A stretch of DNA of 64,000 bases from Anaerolineae bacterium (GTDB lineage: Bacteria > Chloroflexota > Anaerolineae > 4572-78 > J111): contig JAHDWA010000032.1 of assembly GCA_023382535.1 (NCBI GenBank), positions 1 to 64,000 on the forward strand, given 5' to 3'. Shown here piece after piece: positions 7,334-16,261 of the stretch. Positions within the stretch are counted from its first letter, which is position 1, and the number at the start of each line of letters is the position of its first letter. Under the pieces are notes generated by a model that saw only the letters and a program-made list of their open reading frames with translations, had not been told where the DNA came from and made no database searches. The translations under genes were made by a program, and so were the position numbers.

Positions 7334-8401
7334 TTATCGAGTCTTAGTGGGTAAAACCTGCCCCACCAACTGCTGCGGCTGGTCAAAATCGGGATAACCG
7401 CCCATTTCAAAGGATGGGCCGGGAAAGCCGATCCGCTGCCAGGTGTCGGGGTGGGTGCAGTACAGAAAAACGACATCCTCCCACAAGGCGCTGAAAAAGG
7501 AGGAGGGCTTGACCCCAGCCCAATCAGCGCCGTTAGCCTGGTTCTGCCGCACCGCTTCCAGCAGCGCCGTGCGCTCGGCAGGCGATAAATCCACAAAGTC
7601 AGGCTTGTTGTACTCGCTCCGGGCCATCTGGTCAACCGCCTGCAAAGCCGTCACGTAAAGCGCCTCGCGCCCGGCCTCGTAACGCGCCCGCATTTCGACC
7701 ACGCTGACAAAGCCCATCTCCTGCACCCCGGCGTCAAAATCGTCGGGCGGGATTATGGTCGAAGCCAGTGCTTCCAGTGTTTGCAGGGCATGGTCATCCT
7801 GGAGAAAGGCCGGTTTGGCTGAAACTTGTCGTTTCTCGGCGACAGGCTGGCTCGCACCGCTGCCGGAAATCCGCACCCACAGCCGCTTCAACCAGCCCAT
7901 GAAACCACCCGCCGCCTCAATTCGAGGACGAGCCGGTGGAACGCCGCCGCTGCGCTGCAACGATTCCGCCCGCGCGCTGAAAGCGGCGATCAGTTTGTCG
8001 GTTTTGTTCTGGACATATTTGCCGGTCATCCGTAATAACCACTCGCCGCGGGCGTGAGTTTCGGCGTGAAGGGTCAACGTGACCCGGGTTTGCTCCGGGG
8101 TGCGACCTTCTTCGACCAGCCAACTGCCGGTCAGCACATCCACCGGGCCTTCGACCAGTTCAAAATTAATCGCCCGGCCCGGCGTCTCCCCTACCTTCAA
8201 CGTCGCCGAGACGGTCAAAATAGCGGCCCGAGCCACAAATTTGTACAGGTCGTCTTGGCGGGTGACCGAAACGAGATCATTCACAAATTTGGGGTAGGCT
8301 TCCATATCGGCCAGCACCCGGTAGACCACATCTTTAGACGCGGTGATACTGTGAGTGATGGAAAAATCGAATTTGTTGTCGGCAATCTGCCACGTTACCA
8401 T
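7334..8401 (-). CDS. SRPBCC domain fused to gluconate 2-dehydrogenase subunit 3-like domain
   Basis: This 355-residue protein has two recognisable parts. Residues 1-145 look like a START/SRPBCC (polyketide cyclase/CoxG-like) domain: FSITHSITASKDVVYRVLAD, then MEAYPKFVNDL and a long C-terminal helix. After a low-complexity linker, residues 205-345 resemble gluconate 2-dehydrogenase subunit 3: ALASTIIPPDD, a helical region, then WEDVVFLYCTHPDTW and GGYPDFDQPQ. Subunit 3 partners a GMC-type catalytic subunit, which is exactly the gene immediately upstream. Known subunit 3 proteins usually carry a Tat signal; none is seen here. The fusion probably acts as a chaperone or small subunit for the GMC enzyme. 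Confidence 0.75.
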   Translation of the reverse strand: MVTWQIADNKFDFSITHSITASKDVVYRVLADMEAYPKFVNDLVSVTRQDDLYKFVARAAILTVSATLKVGETPGRAINFELVEGPVDVLTGSWLVEEGRTPEQTRVTLTLHAETHARGEWLLRMTGKYVQNKTDKLIAAFSARAESLQRSGGVPPARPRIEAAGGFMGWLKRLWVRISGSGASQPVAEKRQVSAKPAFLQDDHALQTLEALASTIIPPDDFDAGVQEMGFVSVVEMRARYEAGREALYVTALQAVDQMARSEYNKPDFVDLSPAERTALLEAVRQNQANGADWAGVKPSSFFSALWEDVVFLYCTHPDTWQRIGFPGPSFEMGGYPDFDQPQQLVGQVLPTKTR

Positions 8402-8436
8402 AAAAACTATCTTTCGCCCTCTCCCTGCCAGGAGTC

Positions 8437-9996
8437 CTAATTCAAATTGCCCAGTTTAACCTGCTCAATGATGTAGCGTGAAGCTCGCAGGGTGACGGCC
8501 ATCGCGGTCAAGGTGACGTTGGCGCCACCACCGCTGGGAAAGACGCTGGTATCGGTTACAAACAGGTTGGGAATATCGTGTGATTGGCAAAAGGAGTTGA
8601 TCACCGAGGTTTGCGGGTCATGGCCCATGCGCACCGTGCCCATGGGGTGAGCCGACGAAACCGGGCCGGCCTGCACCCGCCACGCGCCCGCCGCTTCCAA
8701 AGTTTCGGTGGCCTTCTGGATACCGTGCTTGATCAAGGCGCGGTCGTTGTCCGTCCAACTGTGCTGGAGGTGGGCCACCGGCAGACCACGCTTATCTTTG
8801 GCCTCGGGGTCGAGCGTAACCGTATTGTCGTCATTGGGCAGGCCCTCCCCGCAGACCCACCAGCCCCCGGCATAGGCGTAGTAGCAAAGCATCTCCTTCA
8901 ACTCCGCCCCCCACAGGTTCATCATATTCGAAGCGTAGAAAAAAGGGCCGGGTACAAAATTTTCCAAGGTGTAACCCCGGGCAAAGCCGCGCCGGGTGTC
9001 AGTCTCGTACCAATCCTGGGCCAGCAGGTTGCCCATCACCGGGCCTTTGAAGCCGTTGAGCGGCTCGTGGAACAGGCCGGTAACAGTGCAGGTGGGGTGA
9101 GCCATAAAATTTTTGCCGACCAGCCCGCTGGAATTGGCCAGCCCTTCCGGAAAGGTACTGTTGGCCGAGAGTAATAACAAACGCGGCGTCTCAATCGCAT
9201 GGGCCGCGACGATGATCAGTCGCGCCCGGATTTGGTGCGTCTGGCCCTGGGCGTCAAAATACGAAACACCCGTTACCTTGTTATGGCGAGCATCGTATTC
9301 AATCCGAAAGACGGTGGACTCGGACAGAATCCGCGCGCCGCACGCTTCGGCCAGGGGCACGTGGGTAAAGAGCGTGGTAGATTTGGCGCTGCTGCGACAG
9401 CCCTGCATGCAAAAACCGCAGTTGATACAGGCCTCGCGGCCACGATAAGGAACCGAGGCAATGGCCAGGGGGCCATGCAAAGGGTGTCCGCCCAATTTTT
9501 CAACCCCCCGAGCCAACACCTGGGCCTGATAGCTGAACGGCAGCGGCGGCATCGGAAAGGGGCCGCGCGGCGCTTCCCAGGGATTCTCCCCCACCTGGCC
9601 GGACACACCAAAATCACACTCAACCTGCTCGTAGTAGGGAGCCAGGTCAGCATAGGTGAGCGGCCAATCCACGCCGACTCCATCCACCGAAGCTGTCCTG
9701 AAATCGTTGACATGAAAGCGCGGCGTCACTCCGCACCAGACCAGCGTCCCCCCGCCGACACCGCTGCCGGACCAGGGGTGAATGGGGTCCTGGCCGCTGG
9801 TCACGCGCTGGCCGCTCCAGAGCAGCTTCAGCATTTCGGCTTCGTCGTTCTCGAAGTCTACTTTAGGGTTGTAGCGCGGCCCGGCTTCCAGCCCGACCAC
9901 CGAAAAGCCGGCTTCGGCCAGCTCCTTGGCCATCAGCCCGCCGCACGCGCCCACCCCGACGATGCAGACATCTACCGTTTCACTCAGCTCAGTCAC
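8437..9996 (-). CDS. GMC family oxidoreductase (gluconate/fructose dehydrogenase large-subunit type)
   Basis: A 519-residue FAD-dependent dehydrogenase. The N-terminal dinucleotide loop is IVGVGACGG, with EAG ending the second strand. The segment SGSGVGGGTLVWCG binds FAD, and the cysteine-rich CINCGFCMQGC is typical of the gluconate 2-dehydrogenase branch. The C-terminus holds SAHPMGTVRMG and GGGANVTLT with the family His and Asn. It oxidises an alcohol group to a carbonyl. No signal peptide is present. The start is GTG 9996 after GAGGAGATAG. Its partner subunit follows 35 bases downstream and the aldehyde dehydrogenase after that, giving alcohol-to-aldehyde-to-acid logic. Confidence 0.9.
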   Translation of the reverse strand: MTELSETVDVCIVGVGACGGLMAKELAEAGFSVVGLEAGPRYNPKVDFENDEAEMLKLLWSGQRVTSGQDPIHPWSGSGVGGGTLVWCGVTPRFHVNDFRTASVDGVGVDWPLTYADLAPYYEQVECDFGVSGQVGENPWEAPRGPFPMPPLPFSYQAQVLARGVEKLGGHPLHGPLAIASVPYRGREACINCGFCMQGCRSSAKSTTLFTHVPLAEACGARILSESTVFRIEYDARHNKVTGVSYFDAQGQTHQIRARLIIVAAHAIETPRLLLLSANSTFPEGLANSSGLVGKNFMAHPTCTVTGLFHEPLNGFKGPVMGNLLAQDWYETDTRRGFARGYTLENFVPGPFFYASNMMNLWGAELKEMLCYYAYAGGWWVCGEGLPNDDNTVTLDPEAKDKRGLPVAHLQHSWTDNDRALIKHGIQKATETLEAAGAWRVQAGPVSSAHPMGTVRMGHDPQTSVINSFCQSHDIPNLFVTDTSVFPSGGGANVTLTAMAVTLRASRYIIEQVKLGNLN

Positions 9997-10026
9997 CTAT
10001 CTCCTCACTTTAACCAAAACGGATTA

Positions 10027-10082
10027 CGAAATCTCCTGATTTCGCCCGAAGCCCGCCCGAAGTCGGAGACTTCGGACTCCGT
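10027..10082. repeat. Double-hairpin intergenic element with GGACTCC tail
   Basis: A first stem CGAAATC/GATTTCG (10027-10044, loop TCCT) and a second stem CGAAGTC/GACTTCG (10058-10074, loop GGA) are followed by GACTCCG. The element fills the gap between the glutamine synthetase-like gene and the GMC gene. Its CCGAAG-stem-CTTCGGACTCC layout matches elements at 23753, 23824 and 31993. Confidence 0.65.
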
Positions 10083-10084
10083 TT

Positions 10085-11443
10085 CTAGATCAACTCCATA
10101 AATTCGCGGCGCTCCCAGGGATCAACCCGGCTGTGCCACTCGGCGGTGCCGTAATCGGGGATGACCGCTTTGGCTTTGGCAATCTCGTACTCTTTGTCAA
10201 CGATGAAGGTCTGCATCCCCTCGCGGGTCAGCAAATCGAGCAGAGCCTCGTCATTGCGGAGCGCGGCAAGGGCCTCCTCCAGGGTTGCCGGCGTTTTGGG
10301 CAGGTCGGGTAACTTGTAGGCATTGGTCGCAACCGGAGCCGGGGGTTCGATTTGACGGCGAATGCCGTCCAGTCCGGCCGCCAGGCTGGCCGCCGCTACC
10401 AGGTACGGGTTGCTGCTGCCGCAGGCCATGCGGTTTTCGATGTGAGTCCCCTTGCCGCGCCAGGCTTTGACCCGGATGCCGACGCTGCGGTTTTCGTGGC
10501 CCCAGGAGATGGTATTGGGGGCATAGCTGTTGGGCTGGTAACGCTTGGAGCAGTTGACCGTCGGAGCCAGAAAGGCGGCCAGAGCACAGGCGTGAGCCAG
10601 TTGCCCACCGATGAACCAGCGGCAAAGCTGCGACAGGCCATCGGCGCTCTGCGGGTCATAAAAAACATTTTCCCCCGTTTTTTCATCCAGCAGGCTGATA
10701 TGGAAGTGGCTGCCGTTGGCGCTCTTGTCAATCCAGGGCTTGGTCATCATCGTGATCAACAGGCCGTGCCTGGCCCCGATCTCCTTGAGGCCGTTCTTCC
10801 AGGTAAAGGACTGATCGGCGGCGGCGATCCCATCGGCAGGGCTGTAGTTGATTTCGTACTGGGCCGGGCCCCATTCGGTGTTGCAGGTGGTAATCTCAAT
10901 GCCCATCTGGGTCATGCAGCGCTGGATGTCACGCAGAATGGAGTGGGCCTCGTGCTTGAAGGTGGTCATAATCTGATGCCCGCCGAAAATTGGTTCTTTA
11001 GTTTCGCTGTTGAGGATGTAAAATTCGTATTCGTGGCCGCTGCGGCAGGTAAACCCCATCTCTCTGGCGACATCAAGAATGTGTTTGAACACATGGCGCG
11101 AAGAACCCAGGGCGGGACGGCCATCGTAGAAGTGGAGATCACCCAGGACACGCGCCGTATGGTCCGCCCAGGGCACCACTTTAAAAGTGGACAGGTCGGG
11201 CCGGAAGACCAGGTCGGCAAAAGTCAGGTCTTCGGCGTAGCCCGTGCCCTGCCAGGCGACATCGGCCTGAGCGTCCCAGGTAAGCAGGTCGCTGACCATG
11301 GCCAGTCCCTTTTCCACCACCCGCTCAAAGTTGGCCAGGGCGACCAGCTTACCCCGCGAAATACCGTTGATGTCGGGCGACTCGAAGCGAATAAACTCGA
11401 TCTTGTTTTGCTCGATGATTTTCATCACTTCGGCTAGGTCCAT
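10085..11443 (-). CDS. Glutamine synthetase-family gamma-glutamyl ligase
   Basis: A 452-residue protein with glutamine synthetase architecture: an N-terminal beta-grasp with DINGISRGK, then a catalytic domain with GPAQYEINYSP, the ATP/glutamate loop NGSHFHIS, NRSVGIRV and ENRMACGSSNPYLVAAA. It is somewhat short for GlnA and lacks the adenylylation loop region. Such members include gamma-glutamyl-putrescine (PuuA), -ethanolamine (GlnA4), -isopropylamine (IpuC) and -anilide (AtdA1) synthetases. It is the first enzyme gene after the LacI regulator. The start is ATG 11443 (AAGGAAG upstream); GTG 11449 is the alternative. I infer that it glutamylates an amine rather than ammonia, because a GMC oxidoreductase, an aldehyde dehydrogenase and a GATase follow. 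Confidence 0.88.
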   Translation of the reverse strand: MDLAEVMKIIEQNKIEFIRFESPDINGISRGKLVALANFERVVEKGLAMVSDLLTWDAQADVAWQGTGYAEDLTFADLVFRPDLSTFKVVPWADHTARVLGDLHFYDGRPALGSSRHVFKHILDVAREMGFTCRSGHEYEFYILNSETKEPIFGGHQIMTTFKHEAHSILRDIQRCMTQMGIEITTCNTEWGPAQYEINYSPADGIAAADQSFTWKNGLKEIGARHGLLITMMTKPWIDKSANGSHFHISLLDEKTGENVFYDPQSADGLSQLCRWFIGGQLAHACALAAFLAPTVNCSKRYQPNSYAPNTISWGHENRSVGIRVKAWRGKGTHIENRMACGSSNPYLVAAASLAAGLDGIRRQIEPPAPVATNAYKLPDLPKTPATLEEALAALRNDEALLDLLTREGMQTFIVDKEYEIAKAKAVIPDYGTAEWHSRVDPWERREFMELI

Positions 11444-11533
11444 TGCCACATCTTCCTTTCCCTAAGATTTGACAGGAGCGCCGCTAGAGAAGGCAATGAG
11501 CAGTGAGACGAAGCAAAAACATCATTGGAAACC

Positions 11534-12577
11534 TCATTGCTCCATCGCTTCTTCAGTTCCCAACGCGGCGGTGGAACGACGAATAACCAGCCGGTGGGGC
11601 AGCGTCAACGCTTCGTGATCAGCCAATTCATGGCTGCGCAGTTTGATCAAACTTTCCATCCCGATAGAACCGAGGTCGTAGAGAGGGAGGGCCATCGTGG
11701 TCAGGGGCGGGTCAACCGCCTGGGTGGTGGCAATGTCGTCAATGCCCATCAGGCTGATGTCCTGCGGAACGTGGCAGCCAGCCTCGCGCAGCCCAACCAG
11801 GCAGCCAATGCCCATCAGGTCATTTGAAGCCAGAACAGCCGTCGGTTTGGTTGGCAGCGCCATGATCGCTTCGGCCGCCCGCAGCCCCGACTCGTATTTA
11901 TAATCCCCATCAATAATCAGCTCCGGCTTGAAGGGCAGTCCATGCGCTTCCAGCGCCGACTTATACCCGTTGAGCCGGAGCTGGGTCGTGGTCAGCAAGG
12001 TGGGACCGGAAATATAAGCAACGGAGCGATGGCCCAGGCTGATCAGGTAATGCACGGCATCTTTGACGACCTGTTCGTTGTCAACCAGCACCGAAAAGGA
12101 GGAAAACAGGTGCTTGGCCAGCGATACACAGATCGCGCCCCGGTTGTAAAAGGCTTCCAACGCCTGGCCGACCTGACGGCCGTATTTGTCGTCGGTCAGA
12201 CCCCCGCCGGCAAAGATAACACCGTCTACCCGGTAGCTGTCGAGGGTATGCAAGTATTGCAGTTCGATCTCCGGCACCCGGTCGGAATTGCAGACAATGA
12301 CCAGGTAGCCGTGCCGGCGGGCCACATCTTCCACCCCCCGGACGATGGTCGCAAAATAAGGGTCCATCGCGTCGCCGATAATGACCCCGACAATGCGGGT
12401 GGCCCGCGTGACCATCGCCTGGGCCAGGGCGCTGGGCGAAAAGTTGAGCGCCTCGGCGGCCTCTAACACCCGCGCCCGCGTCTCCTCGCTGACCGGGTGG
12501 GAACTCCCGTTCAATACCCGCGAGACAGTAGTGATAGAGACATTGGCTTTTTTGGCGACGTCAATGATTGAGACCAT
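11534..12577 (-). CDS. LacI/GalR-family transcriptional regulator
   Basis: A 347-residue repressor or activator. The N-terminal helix-turn-helix and hinge helix read IIDVAKKANVSITTVSRVLNG and FSPSALAQAMVTR. A periplasmic-binding-protein-like effector domain follows (VGVIIGDAMDPYFATIVRGVE, then SNDLMGIGCLVGLREAG and MGIDDIATTQAVDPPLTT). The true start is ATG 12577, since 32 longer in-frame codons precede the canonical helix. It lies upstream of the catabolic cluster and divergent from a luciferase-like gene. A 20-base palindrome with central CG sits at its own promoter, and a close match occurs at the promoter near 29940. Confidence 0.93.
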   Translation of the reverse strand: MVSIIDVAKKANVSITTVSRVLNGSSHPVSEETRARVLEAAEALNFSPSALAQAMVTRATRIVGVIIGDAMDPYFATIVRGVEDVARRHGYLVIVCNSDRVPEIELQYLHTLDSYRVDGVIFAGGGLTDDKYGRQVGQALEAFYNRGAICVSLAKHLFSSFSVLVDNEQVVKDAVHYLISLGHRSVAYISGPTLLTTTQLRLNGYKSALEAHGLPFKPELIIDGDYKYESGLRAAEAIMALPTKPTAVLASNDLMGIGCLVGLREAGCHVPQDISLMGIDDIATTQAVDPPLTTMALPLYDLGSIGMESLIKLRSHELADHEALTLPHRLVIRRSTAALGTEEAMEQ

Positions 12578-12738
12578 GCCTAGAGTCACCCAACAGGTTC
12601 GCTCCAAAATGCCGAGGTCGTATGTTTGGACATTCTGTAACCGCCGGTTCTGGACTAACCAGAATCGCCCCAAGGATATTTTTGACCAAACAAGCGAAGA
12701 TTTGAAAATTGAAGTAAATGGAGAGAGGGAAAAGGTTT

Positions 12739-12758
12739 TCTGGAAAACGTTTTCCAGA
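12739..12758. promoter_or_regulatory. LacI-type operator palindrome
   Basis: The 20-base sequence is a perfect palindrome centred on CG (core TGGAAAACGTTTTCCA), the typical form of LacI/GalR-family operators. It begins where the -10 box of the regulator's own promoter ends, so a bound repressor would cover the transcription start. A 14 of 16 match to the core is at 29942-29957. Confidence 0.78.
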
Positions 12759-12785
12759 TATTAGCACAGTTCTCCTGCTTGTCAA
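12758..12785 (-). promoter_or_regulatory. Promoter of the LacI-type regulator
   Basis: On the minus strand TTGACA (12780-12785) and TAATAT (12758-12763) are separated by 16 bases. The operator palindrome follows immediately, which suggests autoregulation. The rest of the 336-base divergent gap 12578-12913 holds only this promoter, the operator and the opposite-strand promoter at 12835. Confidence 0.7.
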
Positions 12786-12834
12786 ATTGAGGATCAAACC
12801 CAAATCAAAAACTTTTTCTTCATTGGAATCTGGC

Positions 12835-12863
12835 TTGACATCGCTGGGGGTTGTGTTTATCAT
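12835..12863 (+). promoter_or_regulatory. Promoter of the divergent luciferase-like gene
   Basis: TTGACA (12835-12840) and TATCAT (12858-12863) are 17 bases apart, about 50 bases upstream of the TTG start at 12914. The LacI-type operator is about 80 bases further upstream, so this promoter may be only indirectly controlled. Confidence 0.65.
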
Positions 12864-12913
12864 TACTTGCCTGCAAGAAGTGTTCATGTCGAGAGTGAAG
12901 GAGCCTAACTATC

Positions 12914-14023
12914 TTGACCCAAACCGATACACTCGTTTCAAATACTCGCCCCGCTACTGAGACGTTTGAAATTGGCGTCTTTTCTTTTGTTGAGCTAACC
13001 CCCGACCCGGCAACCGGAGCGATGATCAGCCCGGTTGAGCGCATCCGCAACCTGCTCGAAACCGTTGAGCTGGCCGATCAGGTGGGCCTGGATGTTTTTG
13101 GAGTTGGCGAGCACCACCGCCCCGACTTCGTTGCTTCGGCTCCGCTGGTCATCCTGGGCGCGGCGGCGGCCCGCACCCGGTCCATCCGCCTCTCAACGGC
13201 AGTCACGGTGCTTAGCTCGGATGACCCGGTCCGGGTCTTTCAGGATTTTGCCACCCTGGACCTGATTTCCAACGGCCGGGCCGAAATTATGGCCGGGCGC
13301 GGCTCGTTTATCGAGTCCTTCCCGCTCTTTGGCTATGATCTGCACGACTACGACAGCCTCTTTACCGAAAAACTGGAGCTGCTCCTGAAAATCCGCGAAG
13401 CGGAAAAGATCACCTGGTCGGGCCGCCATCGCCCTCCCTTGAACGATCTGGGCGTCTATCCCCGCCCGGTGCAGGAAAAGCTGCCCATCTGGGTGGCAGT
13501 TGGCGGCACGCCGGAGTCGGCGGTGCGCGCGGCCCGCCTGGGCTTGCCGATGGCCCTGGCCATCATCGGCGGCATGCCTGAACGCTTTGCGCCTTTCTTT
13601 CAGCTCTATCGAGAAGCGGCGCGTCAAGCAGGACACGACCCGGCCCAACTGCCCTTGAGCATCAACTCGCACGGCTTTATCGCCGACACGGTCCAGCAGG
13701 CCGTTGACGCATACTATCCCTCGGCAGTGGTGGTGATGAATAAGATTGGCCGCGAGCGCGGCTGGCCGCCCGCCACCCGCCAGCAACTCGAAGCGGGACG
13801 GATGCTGCGGGGGGCCGACTTTGTGGGCAGCCCGGCTGAAATCATCGAGAAGATCCTGTTCCAGCACGAAATTTTTGGTCACCAGCGGCTGCTGCTACAG
13901 CTCGGCGTGGGAACAATTGAGCACGCCAAAGTGATGCGCGCCATTGAACTGCTTGGCACCCAGGTTGCACCCGCTGTCCGGGAGGAAATTGCCCGGCGCA
14001 ACGCCCTCGCTGACGCCCAATAG
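12914..14023 (+). CDS. LLM-class flavin-dependent oxidoreductase (luciferase-like)
   Basis: A 369-residue luciferase-like monooxygenase or reductase. Seen in order are [80 protein letters not shown] and [13 protein letters not shown]. The start is TTG 12914, eleven bases after AAGGAG; the first ATG is 36 codons later and would remove the first barrel strand. It is divergent from the LacI regulator. It differs clearly in sequence from the LLM protein at 3969. Its oxidised substrate is unknown. Confidence 0.87.
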   Translation: MTQTDTLVSNTRPATETFEIGVFSFVELTPDPATGAMISPVERIRNLLETVELADQVGLDVFGVGEHHRPDFVASAPLVILGAAAARTRSIRLSTAVTVLSSDDPVRVFQDFATLDLISNGRAEIMAGRGSFIESFPLFGYDLHDYDSLFTEKLELLLKIREAEKITWSGRHRPPLNDLGVYPRPVQEKLPIWVAVGGTPESAVRAARLGLPMALAIIGGMPERFAPFFQLYREAARQAGHDPAQLPLSINSHGFIADTVQQAVDAYYPSAVVVMNKIGRERGWPPATRQQLEAGRMLRGADFVGSPAEIIEKILFQHEIFGHQRLLLQLGVGTIEHAKVMRAIELLGTQVAPAVREEIARRNALADAQ

Positions 14024-14226
14024 CCAAAACAGGTAAAAATTTACACAAATTTCTCTCCGAGCTATCACTTCATAGCCCAGGTGCATAAGGGTTTGCCTGA
14101 TAGATGAAAGACCAACTGAGTTAGCCAAAATCGCCCGGATTTATAGTCAAATAATCGCCTGACTCGGTATAGGCAGCGGAAAAGCGGGGGCATACAATAG
14201 AGGCAGGAAGAAAGGAGGCACAAGAA

Positions 14227-14760
14227 ATGACAATGATTGATTTGGCCTTACTTATAGTGCGGATAGTTCTGGGAGTTATCTTTATTTTGCATGGCGGCCA
14301 GAAGCTCTTTGGCTGGTACGAGGGGCCGGGGATGAAAGGCTTTACCGGATGGATGAGCAGCAGCGGAATTCCGCCCTTCTTAGCCAGGCTGGCGGCCTTT
14401 AGCGAGTTCGGCGGCGGTCTGCTGATCCTGTTCGGCCTGCTGACGCCGCTGGCAGCAGCGCTGGTTATCAGCAGCATGGTTGTGGCAATTGCCGAAGTGC
14501 ATGCCAAGAGCGGCTTCTTTAACACCGAGGGCGGCTATGAATTCAATCTGAGCTTGATTACCCTGGCCTTGGTCCTGCTGCTTGCCGGCGCGGGCGCGAT
14601 TTCTATGGATGCCCTGCTCGGTTGGGCCATGCCGCTGGATCAATTACCACTTTGGGCCGTTGTGGTCCTGGTCCTCATCCCCTTTGGCGGGATTCTCCTG
14701 GTCGAACTGACGCGGCAGGCTGCACCCGAGGTAGATACGGGGCAAAACAATGAAAGATAA
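14227..14760 (+). CDS. DoxX family membrane protein
   Basis: A 177-residue integral membrane protein with four or more hydrophobic segments. The first has the DoxX signature LIVRIVLGVIFILHGGQKLFGWY, followed by LAAFSEFGGGLLILFGLLTPLAA. DoxX-type proteins are small quinone-associated or redox-related membrane proteins with poorly defined roles. An AAAGGAGG site lies ten bases upstream of the ATG. The gene is isolated, downstream of the luciferase-like gene and convergent with the M20 peptidase gene. The 178-base gap behind it contains a weak 60-codon reading frame that I do not accept. Confidence 0.85.
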   Translation: MTMIDLALLIVRIVLGVIFILHGGQKLFGWYEGPGMKGFTGWMSSSGIPPFLARLAAFSEFGGGLLILFGLLTPLAAALVISSMVVAIAEVHAKSGFFNTEGGYEFNLSLITLALVLLLAGAGAISMDALLGWAMPLDQLPLWAVVVLVLIPFGGILLVELTRQAAPEVDTGQNNER

Positions 14761-14938
14761 TTCAACTCCCCAGAAAAGTTTTTTCCAATCAGTTTGGGCC
14801 GGTATTTGGGGATACCTGCCCCACCGGTTAGGTGATTTTTTCTTTACTCTTTCATCCCCAAATCCTCTAACCCCTCGGCTGGCAAGACCAGTTCCGGTAG
14901 AAATTTTTCTGAAGGATTACCCTGTTAGGTGACGGCGG

Positions 14939-16261
14939 CTACGAAACGCCGCACCAATCCACCAACGTCAGCGCCAGCACTTTGGTCACATGGAGCAGAT
15001 CAGCCAGCGGCACAAACTCGGCCGAGGTGTGGGCCTGGGCCAGGTCGCCGGGGCCGTAGAGACAGCCAGGGATGCCCTGCCCGGCAAACCAGGCCAGATC
15101 GGTGACAGCTACAAAGCCGGAATAGTTAGGCTGGCCGACTACAGCCTGGTAAGCCTGGGAGAGGCTCTGGATGACCGGGTGCTCTAACGCCGTATTGACC
15201 GGGGGGAAGGAAACGCCGGAGATGCCCCACTCGAGCTCCGGCGGGTGCTCGCGCAGCCACGGGTCGGCCTGGGCAACCCGGTGAATATAATCTTCAAACT
15301 CCGCCCGGACGTCTTCGGTGCGTTCGCTGGGCAGATACTTCAAGCTCAACAGGGTGGAGCAGTAATCCGGAAAGGTGGAAGGGCTGCCGATTAAATGGGG
15401 CATACCGTCCTTGCCGCCGCCGGTGCCGCCCAGCACAACGCCGATGTTGATCGTCGTGATCCCTTTGGGCATCAGCGGGTGGATCTTATACACCCCCCAA
15501 TATCGCTCTAACTCCTGCACCGCTGCCAGCAGTTTCAGCATCTTCTCAATCGCATTGACCGCCGTTCCCTGCCCACCCGCGTGAACCGAAAGGTAGCGCT
15601 TGGCCGTGTGGCCCGCTACGCCCCGGACCACGACCCGCAGCCACTCGACGCCTCCTTCGACCGGCTGGATATAGCCGCCGGTCGGCTCGGTCACAATCAC
15701 AGCGTCGGCCTTGTAGCCGCGGGCCAGGGTTTGCCGGGTGCCGGGCCCGCCGACTTCCTCATCCACCACGGTCTCGACCAGCACATCCCCCTTCAGCCGC
15801 AGCCCGGCCCGGCGCACCGCGGCGACGGCAGCAATCATCGCCGCAATCCCGCCCTTCATGTCACATGTCCCCCGGCCCCACATTTTGCCGTCGTGGATTT
15901 CGCCGGCCCAGGGGTCGTGAGGCCACTGGCTGGGATCGCCGGCGGGGACGACATCAATGTGACCGTTGAAGATCAAGGAGCGCCCGCCGCCGGAGCCGGG
16001 TAAGGTCGCGACCAGATCGGGCCGCTTGGGGAATACTTCCCAGGTGTCCACGGCCATGTCCAGACTTTTCAGTTTAGCGGCAATAAAGGCTTGACACTCT
16101 GCTTCGGCTCCCGGCTCGACGTTGACCAAATTTGGATTCTCAGTCCGAAAGTTGACCAGCTCGCGCAGAAAGGCCACGGTGTCATCAGCGCCGCGCTCGA
16201 CCTCCTCAAGCACGGCCTGGGCTACCTGGGCCGGGACTCCCGCTGTATTTTCCTGAGTCAT
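14939..16261 (-). CDS. M20 family metallopeptidase (ArgE/DapE/carboxypeptidase G2-like)
   Basis: A 440-residue two-zinc amidohydrolase or peptidase. Metal ligands and catalytic residues are visible: His and Asp in FNGHIDVVP, Asp in GRGTCDMKGG, the Glu pair in VDEEVGGPG, IVTEPTGG, and the final His in QAHTSAEFV. The lid/dimerisation domain lies between them. It hydrolyses an N-acyl amino acid or dipeptide-like bond. Its ATG overlaps the stop of the upstream amidohydrolase by four bases, so the two form a small operon. The specific substrate cannot be assigned. Confidence 0.9.
   Translation of the reverse strand: MTQENTAGVPAQVAQAVLEEVERGADDTVAFLRELVNFRTENPNLVNVEPGAEAECQAFIAAKLKSLDMAVDTWEVFPKRPDLVATLPGSGGGRSLIFNGHIDVVPAGDPSQWPHDPWAGEIHDGKMWGRGTCDMKGGIAAMIAAVAAVRRAGLRLKGDVLVETVVDEEVGGPGTRQTLARGYKADAVIVTEPTGGYIQPVEGGVEWLRVVVRGVAGHTAKRYLSVHAGGQGTAVNAIEKMLKLLAAVQELERYWGVYKIHPLMPKGITTINIGVVLGGTGGGKDGMPHLIGSPSTFPDYCSTLLSLKYLPSERTEDVRAEFEDYIHRVAQADPWLREHPPELEWGISGVSFPPVNTALEHPVIQSLSQAYQAVVGQPNYSGFVAVTDLAWFAGQGIPGCLYGPGDLAQAHTSAEFVPLADLLHVTKVLALTLVDWCGVS

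Noticed and set aside
14750..14932. 60-codon frame starting within the end of the DoxX gene
   Set aside because: It has no ribosome site of its own apart from the DoxX coding sequence, a low-complexity proline-rich end and no recognisable family features; it is probably chance.
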